Below are positions 37,029-46,803 of a stretch of 64,000 nt of DNA, piece after piece. The notes beneath the pieces were generated by a model. That model saw only the letters and a program-made list of their open reading frames with translations, did not search any database and was not told the origin of the DNA. The stretch spans positions 59,640-123,639 of the forward strand of contig JAFVSK010000010.1 in assembly GCA_017503785.1 (NCBI GenBank). The letters are read 5' to 3'. The position numbers and the translations under genes were made by a program. Positions within the stretch are counted from its first letter, which is position 1, and every line of letters starts with the position of its first letter. This DNA comes from Clostridia bacterium (lineage in GTDB: Bacteria > Bacillota > Clostridia > Oscillospirales > Acutalibacteraceae).

Positions 37029-37185
37029 CGGCAAAACTGTGCCAATTTCGTGCAAATTTACTGCCATCACTCAAGGCTGCTAAGGAATGGTACGAAGTCA
37101 GTATGACAGCCGACGTGATATCCATTCGAGTATGGTGATATGCAAATATCGATGTAGCAGTACATATTAAAGCCATATAATATAC

Positions 37186-37218
37186 AAAAGCCCCGGAATC
37201 AAATCCGGGGCTTTTATC
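37186..37218. terminator. Hairpin terminator in the non-coding region
   Basis: AAAAGCCCCGGA (37186-37197) pairs with TCCGGGGCTTTT (37204-37215). It can act on both strands and probably ends the surface-protein operon from the right. Confidence 0.75.
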
Positions 37219-37391
37219 ATCGAAATGTAAAAATCGTATGCCTGCCGCCTATGGCTACCGGGGCACACAAATGCTTTTATATCACCCTCGAATTGACGAA
37301 ATTTCGGCAAAGCAATCACACTCTCCGCCTAAAACAAGCAGCCAAACATCTTAAAAGCCTTTGTTTATGCAGAATTCCAGTAACTAAACCG

Positions 37392-37434
37392 ATGTTACGC
37401 AAAGGGGTATAATTTTTACCCCTTTGCGTAACAT
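37392..37434. repeat. Long hairpin downstream of the last surface-operon gene
   Basis: An 18-bp perfect inverted repeat (ATGTTACGCAAAGGGGTA and complement) with a 7-base loop. No T tract follows on the minus strand, so it may be an mRNA 3' stabiliser rather than a terminator. Confidence 0.6.
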
Positions 37435-37441
37435 GTTTATA

Positions 37442-37912
37442 TCATTCTTTATTTAATTTATATGTGCCACCGGACGTCCCTTCTCCACCTACAATCGTCA
37501 GCGTATTATCTTTCACGCTGAATGTATAGGAGCAATCATGCACTGCTTCGTTTTCAAAATCCATACTTAGCGTATTCCCGTTAATTTTATAGGAATATTC
37601 ATAGTGAGTATCTGATAAGCACATACACCCTTTGCCGTATCCATCAAATTCATATTTCGTATACTGATCATACATCCAAGCACCACTTAAAGCATCGGCT
37701 TTCGTAGGATCGTTCTTTGTATCACTTGGCTTAAATAAAAAGATTGATATTACTGCAATAACTGCTATCACAACAATTAATCCCACAATTGTCAACATTC
37801 TTTGGCGCTGACGTCGTTTTCGAGCTGCAATTCTTGCATTATATCTTCTATATGATTGTTGCTCGGATTTACTCGCATTTTGCCTTCTACGCCCATTTTC
37901 TTCGTTATACAT
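37442..37912 (-). CDS. Single-pass membrane protein with a lipocalin-like extracellular domain (DUF5640-like)
   Basis: The 156-residue protein has a polar, arginine-rich cytoplasmic N-terminus (residues 1-38, with RKRRQRQR), one membrane helix (about 39-61; VGLIVVIAVIAVISIFLF), and a small extracellular beta domain beginning LSGAWMYDQYTKYEFDGYG and ending GGTYKLNKE, which looks like the DUF5640/lipocalin-like group. It is the last gene of the surface operon, 65 bp after the LPXTG-like protein. Its role is unknown. Confidence 0.7.
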   Translation of the reverse strand: MYNEENGRRRQNASKSEQQSYRRYNARIAARKRRQRQRMLTIVGLIVVIAVIAVISIFLFKPSDTKNDPTKADALSGAWMYDQYTKYEFDGYGKGCMCLSDTHYEYSYKINGNTLSMDFENEAVHDCSYTFSVKDNTLTIVGGEGTSGGTYKLNKE

Positions 37913-37977
37913 ATCTTACCTCTCAAAAGAATAGCGGCAACAAGAAGACTCGTTGCCGCCATTATAATGCTTACAAA

Positions 37978-40488
37978 TTATCTTGCTCTCTTTTTGTTAA
38001 ATACAACAGTAGAAAAGATTCCAAGTGCGGAAACCATCAAAAGTACAAACCAGAGAAGGAGATTACTGTTATCACCAGTCTGAGGGCTATTTGAGTCAGT
38101 AGAAACACCTACATTGTATCCACATACATCACACTTGCCGTCTGTATTAGCATCCTTGTGAGCTGCGGTTTCGATCTTGTTACCGCAAGCGCATTCTTTC
38201 CAGTGATTTTCAGCATCGGTGTTTACCCATTCGCCGTAGCTGTGTTCACCCTTTGCAACAACGGTGTCTTCAGCCTTGATTTCAGTTTTAGCTTCTGCAT
38301 CAGCAAAGAGCAACGAACAGCCGGAGCAGGTGTAATACTTGATATTACCTGCTGCTTCGTGAGTTGCAGGGTTAGCAGGTACTTCGGTGGTCTTGTGACC
38401 AGCAGGAATAGGTTCGCCATCCTTGATCTTGGTGTTACAATCCTTGCACCATGTGTCACCGGTATATCCATCTTTGTCACAAGTTGCAGGTTCTGCACCT
38501 CTTATCTCGGTTTCACCGACATGATTATTTGAATTAACAGTACCGTATTCTACATTGCAGGTAGAGCAAACAGCTTTTGCCTTGCAAGTAGCAGTACCGC
38601 CACTATGCTCGGCCTTGTCAATCAAGTTTCCGCAACCTACGGTCTTACATTCTTTCCAGTGATGAGTCGGATCGGTAGACCAAACGGATTCGGGTACGTG
38701 ATCACCAAGTGCCAAATTAGAACCGGAAGTTATGATCTGACGGCAACTCTGACACTTAATGTCGCCAGTATAACCGGGAGTAACACAGTCAGATTCTCTC
38801 TGTCCTTCAACATAGGTACCGCCAACATGGTTGTTAGCATCTACAGTTCCATATTTGAAGGTTTCGGTTGCATGGGCAGTTCCGCATACAGAGCAGCTCT
38901 TCTTATAAATTGCCTGTGCAACGCAAGTAGCCTTACTTACAAGGTACTTAGCATCATGATTCTCTACATAATCACAGGGAGCGAAGTCACCGTAAGTCAA
39001 ATGACATACGGAGCATTCCTTCTTTGTCTGGCAGGTAGCAGTACCACCGGTGTGCGTACCAAGATCCTTCTTATCGTGGCAAACAGTACATTCATGCCAG
39101 TGGTTTGTGCCATCATCAGACCAAGTATTGCTGTAACTATGGGTTATGGTGCGAACATGACCACAGGTGTTACATGTTGTGTCGCAGGTGTTATCGTACT
39201 TATGGTCACCAACCTCGATCTTATTACCGCATCCGCATTCCTTCCAGTGCTGATCAGCATCGGTATTCACCCAATTGCCGTAGCTATGAGAAGGAGTGCT
39301 TCCGGTCAATGCTTCGAGAGTGGTTTCAACCTTTGTTTCGGTGAAATACTTATTACACAAAGAACACTGATAGTGAGCTGCAACGGCAGGAGACAAGGTG
39401 TCCGGTGTATGCTTTTCATCTACGGCAGTCTTTAACTCACCGTAGTTGTGATCACCATAGAACTTGGTGTCAGAGCCGGAAGTAACAACGCCACAGTCAA
39501 CGCATTTTTCATAGGCGTTATTTCCCATATGTACGCAGGTTGCTGTATCAGCGGAAAAAGGCTGAATGTTGGTGTGGTTGTTACCATCTTTACTGGTGGT
39601 GGGGATGGCATTGATCTTGGTTGTGCCATCGGCTGCGAACAACTGACCGCAAGCATCACAGGTGTAATATGCATCCCAACCGCCTTCCTGACAGTTCGCA
39701 GTCTTGGCATTGGTGAGTGTCTTGGCGGTGTGTGCGCAAGTAACAGTGACTACGCAAACATCGGTGAAGCCGCCATCTACAGTCTTAACGGTAATGGTAG
39801 TAGTGCCATGCTTCAGTGCGGTAACTACGCCGTTCTCAACGGTAGCGACAGTCTTATCGCTGCTATCCCAAGTAACAGTCTTGTCGGTTGCCTTGTTAGG
39901 ATCGACAGTAGCAACGAGAGTTGCCGTCTTGTTGTCGCCGGTATCAAGTGCAAGAGTATCCTTATCAAGTGTTACACCAGTAACAGGAATTACAACGTTT
40001 ACTTTTGCGCCGTCATTAACGGTCTGAGTGGTGAACTCTTCAAAGTTAGTATCACTCAGTGCTACGTTCGCAAAATCGGGAACGAGAACACCGGTTTCGG
40101 CATTAGCGGCAACAGTACAGCTGAATGTAACAATTACAGTGTCATTGGCACTGCTATAATCACCTGAGCCATACATAGCGAACAATTTGTACTCATCTTC
40201 CCAAACCGCCTGAACACATCCAAGAGTGCTCACAAGGTTGTCTGCCAGTTTTCCGGAGCCTTCTACATATACGAGACCCTGCGGAATAACAATTTCAAAA
40301 TCGGCACCCATTAGGTGCTCAATCGAACCAATCGACACTGTATAATTTATGGTGTCGCCGGGAGCAGCAGTTGTTTTATCTGCTGTCACCTTAAGTGTTG
40401 TATCGCTTGCCGCCAAAGCTACCGTCATCGGAACGAGACCGATGATAAGAGCCAACGATAAAACAAGCGCCAAAATTCTTTTTTTCAT
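37978..40488 (-). CDS. Cell-wall-anchored cohesin/Ig-like surface protein with Cys-pair repeats and an LPXTG-like signal
   Basis: The 836-residue protein has a signal peptide (ILALVLSLALIIGLVPMTVALA), a cohesin-like beta domain (about 27-165), a Big_2-type Ig domain (about 165-245; TWDSSDKTVATVENGVVTAL), and a long region (about 250-790) of repeated modules with CxxC pairs, tryptophans and His, such as HWKECGCGNKIE. It ends with a sorting signal: SPQTG at 801-805, a hydrophobic stretch and KKRAR. A host sortase would be needed; none is in the window. It would be the wall-attached member of the operon. Repeats of this kind occur in many gut Clostridia surface proteins, with unknown ligands. 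Confidence 0.85.
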   Translation of the reverse strand: MKKRILALVLSLALIIGLVPMTVALAASDTTLKVTADKTTAAPGDTINYTVSIGSIEHLMGADFEIVIPQGLVYVEGSGKLADNLVSTLGCVQAVWEDEYKLFAMYGSGDYSSANDTVIVTFSCTVAANAETGVLVPDFANVALSDTNFEEFTTQTVNDGAKVNVVIPVTGVTLDKDTLALDTGDNKTATLVATVDPNKATDKTVTWDSSDKTVATVENGVVTALKHGTTTITVKTVDGGFTDVCVVTVTCAHTAKTLTNAKTANCQEGGWDAYYTCDACGQLFAADGTTKINAIPTTSKDGNNHTNIQPFSADTATCVHMGNNAYEKCVDCGVVTSGSDTKFYGDHNYGELKTAVDEKHTPDTLSPAVAAHYQCSLCNKYFTETKVETTLEALTGSTPSHSYGNWVNTDADQHWKECGCGNKIEVGDHKYDNTCDTTCNTCGHVRTITHSYSNTWSDDGTNHWHECTVCHDKKDLGTHTGGTATCQTKKECSVCHLTYGDFAPCDYVENHDAKYLVSKATCVAQAIYKKSCSVCGTAHATETFKYGTVDANNHVGGTYVEGQRESDCVTPGYTGDIKCQSCRQIITSGSNLALGDHVPESVWSTDPTHHWKECKTVGCGNLIDKAEHSGGTATCKAKAVCSTCNVEYGTVNSNNHVGETEIRGAEPATCDKDGYTGDTWCKDCNTKIKDGEPIPAGHKTTEVPANPATHEAAGNIKYYTCSGCSLLFADAEAKTEIKAEDTVVAKGEHSYGEWVNTDAENHWKECACGNKIETAAHKDANTDGKCDVCGYNVGVSTDSNSPQTGDNSNLLLWFVLLMVSALGIFSTVVFNKKRAR

Positions 40489-40507
40489 CGCATTTTCCTC
40501 CTTGATA

Positions 40508-41437
40508 CTACCAAAGCAGATTTGTTTTTCTTACATGTGCGAATATACGGTTTACATCCGTTGTATTCACCTTACCGTCTGTACCAATTACGTCTGCACA
40601 GGTTAATTCATACCCAGTGAGAAAATTGGTCTTTCGCACATGTGCAAATGCACGGTTTACGTCAGTCGTATTTACACGGCCATTACCGTCAATATCACCC
40701 TTAAGATGAATTTTCAGAGCTTCGGTAATATCTTCTCGCTCTACTGTGATTTCGTAAGTTCTTGTTGCGTGATTGAGTTTTGATACCTCAATCGTATAAG
40801 TGCCGGGTGAAACCGAGCTAAAACTGTAAGTGCCATCCGTAGATGTAACTTTGTCTATCTCTGTACCATTCTCCAACAAGCGAAGTGTGACAGGCTCGGT
40901 AGCCTCTCCAAAGCTCGTTATCGTACCTTTCACCGTACTACCGGTGGAGATTTTTCCGTTCATCACATTGCAATCAACCTGCGTAGACATGGCATTCGCA
41001 ATATCCTGCGGTAAATAGCGAACCGTTAGTTCAAAATCACCTTTTGCTGATTCGTTAATTCTGAAGGTAAGGTTCATTAAGACGCCGTCTTCTGCAATAT
41101 CACCATCTACTGTAAACCATGGTAATGATAATTCACCATTAACCGAATCATTAACAGGTGTAAACGTGCCACTTGTTAGAATCTCACCTTCATCAGCAGA
41201 AACAAACGTCAATCCTTCCACATCATATTTCACAACAAAGAAAAATATGGATATTCCCGGATTATTACTGATCGTAACGGGTACTGTTACCTCGTCGCCG
41301 ACCTTTCCTTCGGCTTCACCGAATTTAATTTCGGTGGTAGCACCAGCTGCCAAAACAGTTGGTGCTATACCAATACTTAAAAATAATAAGATGATTGCCA
41401 GAAGGAAAGATATTGGTTTGTTCAATATCTTTTTCAT
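40508..41437 (-). CDS. Secreted cohesin-dockerin protein
   Basis: The 309-residue protein has a signal peptide (residues 1-30), a cohesin domain (about 32-160; TEIKFGEAEGKVGDEVTVPV), a carboxypeptidase-regulatory-like beta domain (about 165-240; VKGTITSFGEATEPVTLRL), and a type I dockerin (about 245-309) made of two calcium-binding repeats, GDIDGNGRVNTTDVNRAF and GTDGKVNTTDVNRIF. The second repeat is GTDG rather than DxNxD-like. Having both cohesin and dockerin it could link other members into a chain. The start at 41437 overlaps the stop of the upstream gene by 2-3 bases of spacing and has GGAGG upstream. Confidence 0.85.
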   Translation of the reverse strand: MKKILNKPISFLLAIILLFLSIGIAPTVLAAGATTEIKFGEAEGKVGDEVTVPVTISNNPGISIFFFVVKYDVEGLTFVSADEGEILTSGTFTPVNDSVNGELSLPWFTVDGDIAEDGVLMNLTFRINESAKGDFELTVRYLPQDIANAMSTQVDCNVMNGKISTGSTVKGTITSFGEATEPVTLRLLENGTEIDKVTSTDGTYSFSSVSPGTYTIEVSKLNHATRTYEITVEREDITEALKIHLKGDIDGNGRVNTTDVNRAFAHVRKTNFLTGYELTCADVIGTDGKVNTTDVNRIFAHVRKTNLLW

Positions 41438-41439
41438 TC

Positions 41440-44400
41440 TTATGCCTCCGGAACACCTGCCGCAATGATCCATTGCTGAAGCATGATAACATCGTGAATG
41501 TCAATAATGGTGTCTTCGTTGACATCAGCAGAAAGGAGCTGTTTTTCAGTTAAGGTCATTCCCTTACCGGAAACGTATTGTGCAAGCTGGAGAAGGTCTA
41601 CCATGTGATACTCACGATCGCCATTAAGGTCACCAAGCCAGTAAGAACGAACTTCAACATTACCGCCTGCAGCGTTAAAGATCACATTATTGCCTTCCAA
41701 GTTGCCATTGTCATTTTCATTAAATGCAATATTAATTTCTGCATTGCCATCGGCTGCTGTTTCAAGAACAACAAACTCAATGTTGTATGCAACATTACTT
41801 GCAGCTACGTCTTCAACATCGAACCACAAAACTGTGATTTCACCTTCATCCACATTATCGGTATTAACAATTACTGTTCCATTTGCAAAATACTCACCTA
41901 ATGTAACATTCTTGTATTCCAATCTTGTATGGTCAAAAGTAATAGTGTGGGTAAATCCTGCAAGTCCTGTGTTTTTAGTAATGGATACAGGAACCGTAAT
42001 TGTTTCACCAAGTCTTGCGATGCCGTCGCCAACCTTAATTTCGCCGCCAGTAACAACGGTAACCCTCTCTTTAACCGTAACTGCAAAATCACGAGAAATG
42101 TCGCCATATGCGATAGTAACAACCTTTGTTCCAGGGGTTTGGCTATCAAAGCCGCTCACTTCATAATCGGTTACCGCATAATTTTCGCCATTATTATAAT
42201 AGGCGGTTGCAACCATATCACTAAGGTCGAGATTTTCTCCAAGATAGTATGTGAGTTTTGAAGGTATTGTAGTGATTTGGAAATCAGAGAGAACTTTCTC
42301 GTTCATAAAGATTTCAAAGCTATCGGTAAATCCTGCATAGGAAACCGTAATAATGTGTGTTCCCGGTGTAGTACTAAAGCCTACTAAACTATAATCCGTG
42401 ATTTCCTGTTCACTATCGTCATTGTAAAAAGCCTTAACCACAAGTCCGGTTGTGTCAAGTGTTTCACCGGCATTGTAACCATACTTCGTGGGAAGAGAGG
42501 TAATATCAATATTAGTAACAATCTTTTCTCTCACAGTCACGACAAATGTTGTACTTACACCACCGGATGCTATTACAACATTGTTTATGCCGATTTTTCC
42601 AGTGAAACCACTGATATTATAATCTGTAATCACTTCTGTTGTGCCGTTATTGTACGTTGCAACAACTACCGCACCGGTCATATCAAGCTCTTGGCCTTGA
42701 ATATAATCTAAAACATTGGGAAGTTGGGTTATCTCGATGTTTGCAAGTTGTTTTTCAACTACTGTGATTTCAAAGGTGTCATTAAATCCGTAGTAAGTTA
42801 CTATGATTGTTTGAGTGCCAACCTTATTGCTATAACCGGTCAATTCATATTGATAAGGCTGAAGCACCTTTGTGCTTCCATCGTTGTAATCGGCAACAAC
42901 CTTAAGGCCTGCGGAATTAAATACATCATCTTTAATATAGGTGGTTTTATACGGCAGTTTTTCAACCGAAATACCGACCAAACGATAAGCAATAATTTTA
43001 ATATCAAAGGTTACAGTTTTTCCGCCAACAGTTACGGTAGCAGTTTGCGTACCATAGGTTGAATTATCAATACCGGTAACGATTGCCGCTGTAACGTCAA
43101 TATCCGCAGTAGCACCGCCTTCATAGGTTGCGCGAACTACGGCACCGGTATAATCAACGGGTCTGTCCTTAACAAATTCAGTCTTATCGGGGCCGGAAAC
43201 TAATACTAAATTAGTTACAGTCGGATATTCCTTAACCGTAATATCAAATGTTACGGAACTTCCACCCATAGAAACGGTTACAGTTTTTGTGCCAACCGTA
43301 CTACTATCAAAGCCGGATACCATAGTTTCTGTAACGTCAAGAGCCTCAAATAATCCAGAAACATAAACAACTTCAACTTTAGCACCAGTAAGGTTAAGCT
43401 TTTCACCGATATAATATTCTTTATCGGTAGGTTCGGCTATCCAGCTCATTTCCTCAACCTTTTGCTCAAGATTTTGAGGGTTGCTGCGAAGTTGGGGATA
43501 GGGATATTCAGCATAAGGATCGGAAATCCAAGTTTCCTCAAAGTCAAACCCAACTAAAAATGATTGATCTTTGAGTTGCTCTTCAGTAAGTGGTGTAGCA
43601 CCTTTACACGTAGCGCCATCTGAATAATAACTATTCTTTATACTTGTTAAAGAGTCTGATGATGTATCTGCAATGGCATAACGTCGTGACGAAGTTCCTC
43701 CAGATATCGAACCCATATTATAACAATTTACAATATTGCAACCTCTAACTGATATGCCGCCAGCAGTATAGGCGGAAACATCTCCAGTATTATAACAATC
43801 TATAACACTTCCACCGTTTCCACATATTCCTCCGGCATAAAAACTGCTACTACTACCAGTTGTTTTTACAACAGCGTTATTGTAGCACTTGCTAATGGTT
43901 CCGTTTGCGTTGTTGCCCGCAATACCACCGGAATAACTTGTGCTGGTATCACCGGTTGTAGGAGCACCAGTTACTAAACCTGTTACTGAGCAATCGCTTA
44001 TAATGCCTTTATTTGAACCAGCAATTCCTCCAGTATAAACATGGGATTTACCCCACGCTTTTATAATATTTACCTCTTTCATATTGAGGTTACGTACTAC
44101 ACCTGCTACCTTTGAGAATAATCCAACATAAGCAGTATCACTCATACCAGAAGCTTTATTACTGCTAGTATATTCAATGCGCATACCGATAATCGAATAA
44201 CCGTTTCCATCAAAGATACCAATAAATTCGTCACCGGCATAAATATCGTTACTGCCGATAGGATTCCAACCGCGACCACCAAAATCATAACCGCCTCCTG
44301 CTGCTGTCGCTTCAGTCAAATCTATATCATTCATAAGGATATAGTTTGCAGAAAGGTCATTGCGTATATTATATAAGTCGGCAATCGTGTAAATTTCAAT

Positions 44401-45855
44401 AAAAGGTTTTTCAACTATCTCTATTTCAAAAGTAAAGATTTTTAACGGATGAGTAATCGTAATCGTTTGAGTTCCGACAATACTCATATCATAACCACTT
44501 ACCATATCGTTGGTTACCGTCACAAACTCTGTTGGACTATTCGCAAAGACAAAACGTAAAGAGCATCCACTAATGTCGAATTCATCAAACTTATTATATT
44601 TTGTTTTAGGAAGCGAATAAATATCTGCCTCTACTAATTCACGATCATCTTGAATGTTGAATTTTAACTGAGGGTAAGGATGTATAGCGTTTGGATTCAG
44701 TATCCAAACGTTTTCAAAATCGAATCCCGTATACAGTGATGTCTTAAGCATTTGTGATTCTGTTAAAACAGTTGCGCCTGTTGAGGTTGTCCCTGTACCT
44801 TTAAGATAGTAGCAATTAGAAATCGTGCCCGAACCAACACCCTTACCAGCGCCACTATTAACGTTACCCACATTGTAAGAGGTCGAAATATTCTCCGCAG
44901 AACATGTGATACCGCTATAGGTATTTGTTGAATAGATTTCCTCGCCGGATATCACGCCTGAATTATAAGAATTTTCAACTGAACCACCATATGAAATACC
45001 ATTTACATAAGAATATGCATCTTCCGTTTTAATGTATCCACCCGTTAAAGTGCCAACAAATGTTTGATATGCTACGCTTTTTGAATAGATATCTCCGCTG
45101 TTATAAGCCCTGGAAATTGTGGAATTTGCAACTTTGCCGGCAATACCTGAAACATAAGCCTTGCTTGTATGTCCGCTAATATAAGTTTCAACTTTTCCGT
45201 TATTTGCACACATGTTTATTGTGCTATTAGAAACGTTGCCAACAATACCACCTGCATATACATATTTAGCAGTGGAAGTATCGGCACTACCGGATTTTGC
45301 ATACACATCAACAAATGATTTGCACCCTTCAAATAGAGCACCTTCGCTAGTGCCGGCCAAACCGCCGATGTAAATATCTTTGGATGTGTTTGAAAAACTA
45401 ATGTTTCCTGCAACAGAAAGGTTTTTCACTACACCATCAACACGAGCAAATAATCCGACATAAACCGTTGTATCTGTGCCCGAAGGTACATTTGTTGCAT
45501 CGATTCTTAAGCCGATTATGGAACGTCCATTGCCATCAAAGATGCCCGTAAATGCTTCTGCTCCATAAACATCGTTGCTACCAATCGGATTCCAACCATT
45601 TCCGTCAAAATCCCACTCGCCACCTTGTGCCGTTGCAGTTGTAAGGTCAATGTCATCCATTAAAATGTAGTTAGCGGTTAAATCATTACGAATGTTATAA
45701 AGATCTTCTATGGTTCTAACCTCTATATATCCGTTCTCGTTAACGTTTGTGCTTGTAACCGCAATTGCGTTCATCGGCATAACCGAGAACAGCATCGCTA
45801 CTGCAAGCAGCAAGGCAAATAAACGCCTGCCTTTCCAACTAATTTGTTTTGTCAT
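41440..45855 (-). CDS. Giant surface protein: two GLUG beta-helix modules, seven Ig-like repeats, cohesin and dockerin
   Basis: The 1471-residue protein has a signal peptide (FALLLAVAMLFSVMPMNAIA). Two homologous modules begin with EVRTIEDLYNIRNDL (about 43) and EIYTIADLYNIRNDL (about 485); each contains GLUG-type strands such as YAGGIVGN and YSGGIAGNN. Group-3-like Ig units occur once between the modules and six times in tandem (about 800-1265), each ending in a pattern like VGTKTVTVSMGG. A cohesin (about 1265-1400; EIKVGDGIARLGETITVPV) and a dockerin (about 1403-1471; GDLNGDREYHMVDLLQLAQYV) follow. There is no wall anchor, so attachment must come through cohesin-dockerin contacts. GLUG and Ig regions suggest adhesion or an IgA-protease-like stalk, not catalysis. 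Confidence 0.85.
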   Translation of the reverse strand: MTKQISWKGRRLFALLLAVAMLFSVMPMNAIAVTSTNVNENGYIEVRTIEDLYNIRNDLTANYILMDDIDLTTATAQGGEWDFDGNGWNPIGSNDVYGAEAFTGIFDGNGRSIIGLRIDATNVPSGTDTTVYVGLFARVDGVVKNLSVAGNISFSNTSKDIYIGGLAGTSEGALFEGCKSFVDVYAKSGSADTSTAKYVYAGGIVGNVSNSTINMCANNGKVETYISGHTSKAYVSGIAGKVANSTISRAYNSGDIYSKSVAYQTFVGTLTGGYIKTEDAYSYVNGISYGGSVENSYNSGVISGEEIYSTNTYSGITCSAENISTSYNVGNVNSGAGKGVGSGTISNCYYLKGTGTTSTGATVLTESQMLKTSLYTGFDFENVWILNPNAIHPYPQLKFNIQDDRELVEADIYSLPKTKYNKFDEFDISGCSLRFVFANSPTEFVTVTNDMVSGYDMSIVGTQTITITHPLKIFTFEIEIVEKPFIEIYTIADLYNIRNDLSANYILMNDIDLTEATAAGGGYDFGGRGWNPIGSNDIYAGDEFIGIFDGNGYSIIGMRIEYTSSNKASGMSDTAYVGLFSKVAGVVRNLNMKEVNIIKAWGKSHVYTGGIAGSNKGIISDCSVTGLVTGAPTTGDTSTSYSGGIAGNNANGTISKCYNNAVVKTTGSSSSFYAGGICGNGGSVIDCYNTGDVSAYTAGGISVRGCNIVNCYNMGSISGGTSSRRYAIADTSSDSLTSIKNSYYSDGATCKGATPLTEEQLKDQSFLVGFDFEETWISDPYAEYPYPQLRSNPQNLEQKVEEMSWIAEPTDKEYYIGEKLNLTGAKVEVVYVSGLFEALDVTETMVSGFDSSTVGTKTVTVSMGGSSVTFDITVKEYPTVTNLVLVSGPDKTEFVKDRPVDYTGAVVRATYEGGATADIDVTAAIVTGIDNSTYGTQTATVTVGGKTVTFDIKIIAYRLVGISVEKLPYKTTYIKDDVFNSAGLKVVADYNDGSTKVLQPYQYELTGYSNKVGTQTIIVTYYGFNDTFEITVVEKQLANIEITQLPNVLDYIQGQELDMTGAVVVATYNNGTTEVITDYNISGFTGKIGINNVVIASGGVSTTFVVTVREKIVTNIDITSLPTKYGYNAGETLDTTGLVVKAFYNDDSEQEITDYSLVGFSTTPGTHIITVSYAGFTDSFEIFMNEKVLSDFQITTIPSKLTYYLGENLDLSDMVATAYYNNGENYAVTDYEVSGFDSQTPGTKVVTIAYGDISRDFAVTVKERVTVVTGGEIKVGDGIARLGETITVPVSITKNTGLAGFTHTITFDHTRLEYKNVTLGEYFANGTVIVNTDNVDEGEITVLWFDVEDVAASNVAYNIEFVVLETAADGNAEINIAFNENDNGNLEGNNVIFNAAGGNVEVRSYWLGDLNGDREYHMVDLLQLAQYVSGKGMTLTEKQLLSADVNEDTIIDIHDVIMLQQWIIAAGVPEA

Positions 45856-45859
45856 TTTA

Positions 45860-46801
45860 TTAACCCCTTTCTAAGAGTATATTGTTTTTGCATTTAGAAC
45901 AAAACTTTTCTTTATAATCACATTTAGAGCATATATTCATTTCGATTTCGCCAGCATTTTCGCTAAGACTGGTTCTCGAAGTTTTGAGTATAAACTCTTT
46001 AATGTGTTTGTACTTATCTAGTTCAGATTTATCTGCAATTTCTGGAGCGCACATTATCTTTATGTATTTAATTTGCTCATCCTTTAAACTCCATAAAATC
46101 GCATATTCTTTATTCGGATCGATTAATTCACCTACATCACCAATCAATTTAATCAGCAATCGAGATTCTTTTTCGTAATACCATATAAGGCTTTTGTTAA
46201 AGCCCAAATGATGGTTTTTATATTTTTCATATTCCTCGACTGAAACATTACCGTGATTGGTCATTGTATTATATTTCAAATCAACGCTCGTACCGTCCCT
46301 TGCATAATGAGAATATAGAATATCTTGGAATACAAGTTCCATGTTTTCACCATTCTTCAACGGTATTTTTATGCCAATACTCTTGTTATTCTCATAATCA
46401 TACTCGGTTAAAAAGAACTCTCCTTCACTTATGAACTGCATCAATTTTTTGTATGTAAGGCTAATTCGACCGCCTTTTCCGTCAACACCGGAATATAGAT
46501 ACCATAGAGACAAGTTTTCATTTGAGCCAGTACTAAAGCATAAAGAATAGTGTCTTTTTTGTTCCAACAAGGTTCCGAATTGCTCTTTATCCTTCTTATC
46601 ATTAAACCGATTAGAAGAAGAAATGCGGATGGTTTTACTACCTAAGATAGCATCTATTGCTCTCAAAGAGGTGTAATGAAAAAATTCTTTATGACCCCGT
46701 GTTCTTATATCAAAATACTTTTCAAGATCATCTGCCGTTTGTAAACGTGGAAAGTTTATCCACGCAGTACAGTCTTTTGGCTTATCAGTAATAAAAATCA
46801 C
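45860..46801 (-). CDS. DUF2971-type protein with a C-terminal cysteine cluster
   Basis: The roughly 313-residue cytoplasmic protein shows the DUF2971 opening FHYTSLRAIDAIL and SSNRFNDKKD (residues about 40-70), CFSTGSNENLSLWYLYS in the centre, and a C-terminal CSKCDYKEKFCSKC cluster likely to bind zinc. DUF2971 proteins have no settled function and often lie in mobile or defence regions. The start is uncertain: the frame opens with GTG at 46801, yet the best ribosome binding site (GAGGTGA at 46804-46798) is positioned for an ATT codon at 46792. It ends four bases before the giant surface gene, and it is the first gene downstream of the invertible segment. Confidence 0.72.
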   Translation of the reverse strand: MIFITDKPKDCTAWINFPRLQTADDLEKYFDIRTRGHKEFFHYTSLRAIDAILGSKTIRISSSNRFNDKKDKEQFGTLLEQKRHYSLCFSTGSNENLSLWYLYSGVDGKGGRISLTYKKLMQFISEGEFFLTEYDYENNKSIGIKIPLKNGENMELVFQDILYSHYARDGTSVDLKYNTMTNHGNVSVEEYEKYKNHHLGFNKSLIWYYEKESRLLIKLIGDVGELIDPNKEYAILWSLKDEQIKYIKIMCAPEIADKSELDKYKHIKEFILKTSRTSLSENAGEIEMNICSKCDYKEKFCSKCKNNILLERG

Positions 46802-46803
46802 CT

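Larger units (their letters stand above)
36327..37441. other. 1.1-kb A+T-rich non-coding region of the element
   Basis: No open frame of convincing quality is present on either strand. It holds two similar minus-strand promoters (36461-36489 and 37000-37028, sharing TTGTCATCGGCAAAA on the plus strand), a leader hairpin (36384-36422), a hairpin with 12-bp arms (36885-36938), a terminator (37186-37218) and an 18-bp-arm hairpin (37392-37434). The rest shows no recognisable feature; an origin of transfer could be hidden here but no nic-site pattern was recognised. Confidence 0.6.

Noticed and set aside
38000-39700. Plus-strand open frames through the Cys-pair repeat region (for example 38605-39435 and 39448-40167)
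   Set aside because: They are antisense shadows of the surface protein, lack ribosome binding sites and show no family pattern.
38300-39700. CxxC pairs in the surface protein as a rubredoxin or electron-transfer array
   Set aside because: The pairs sit in irregular repeated modules of a secreted, wall-sorted protein; disulfides or metal structure are more likely.
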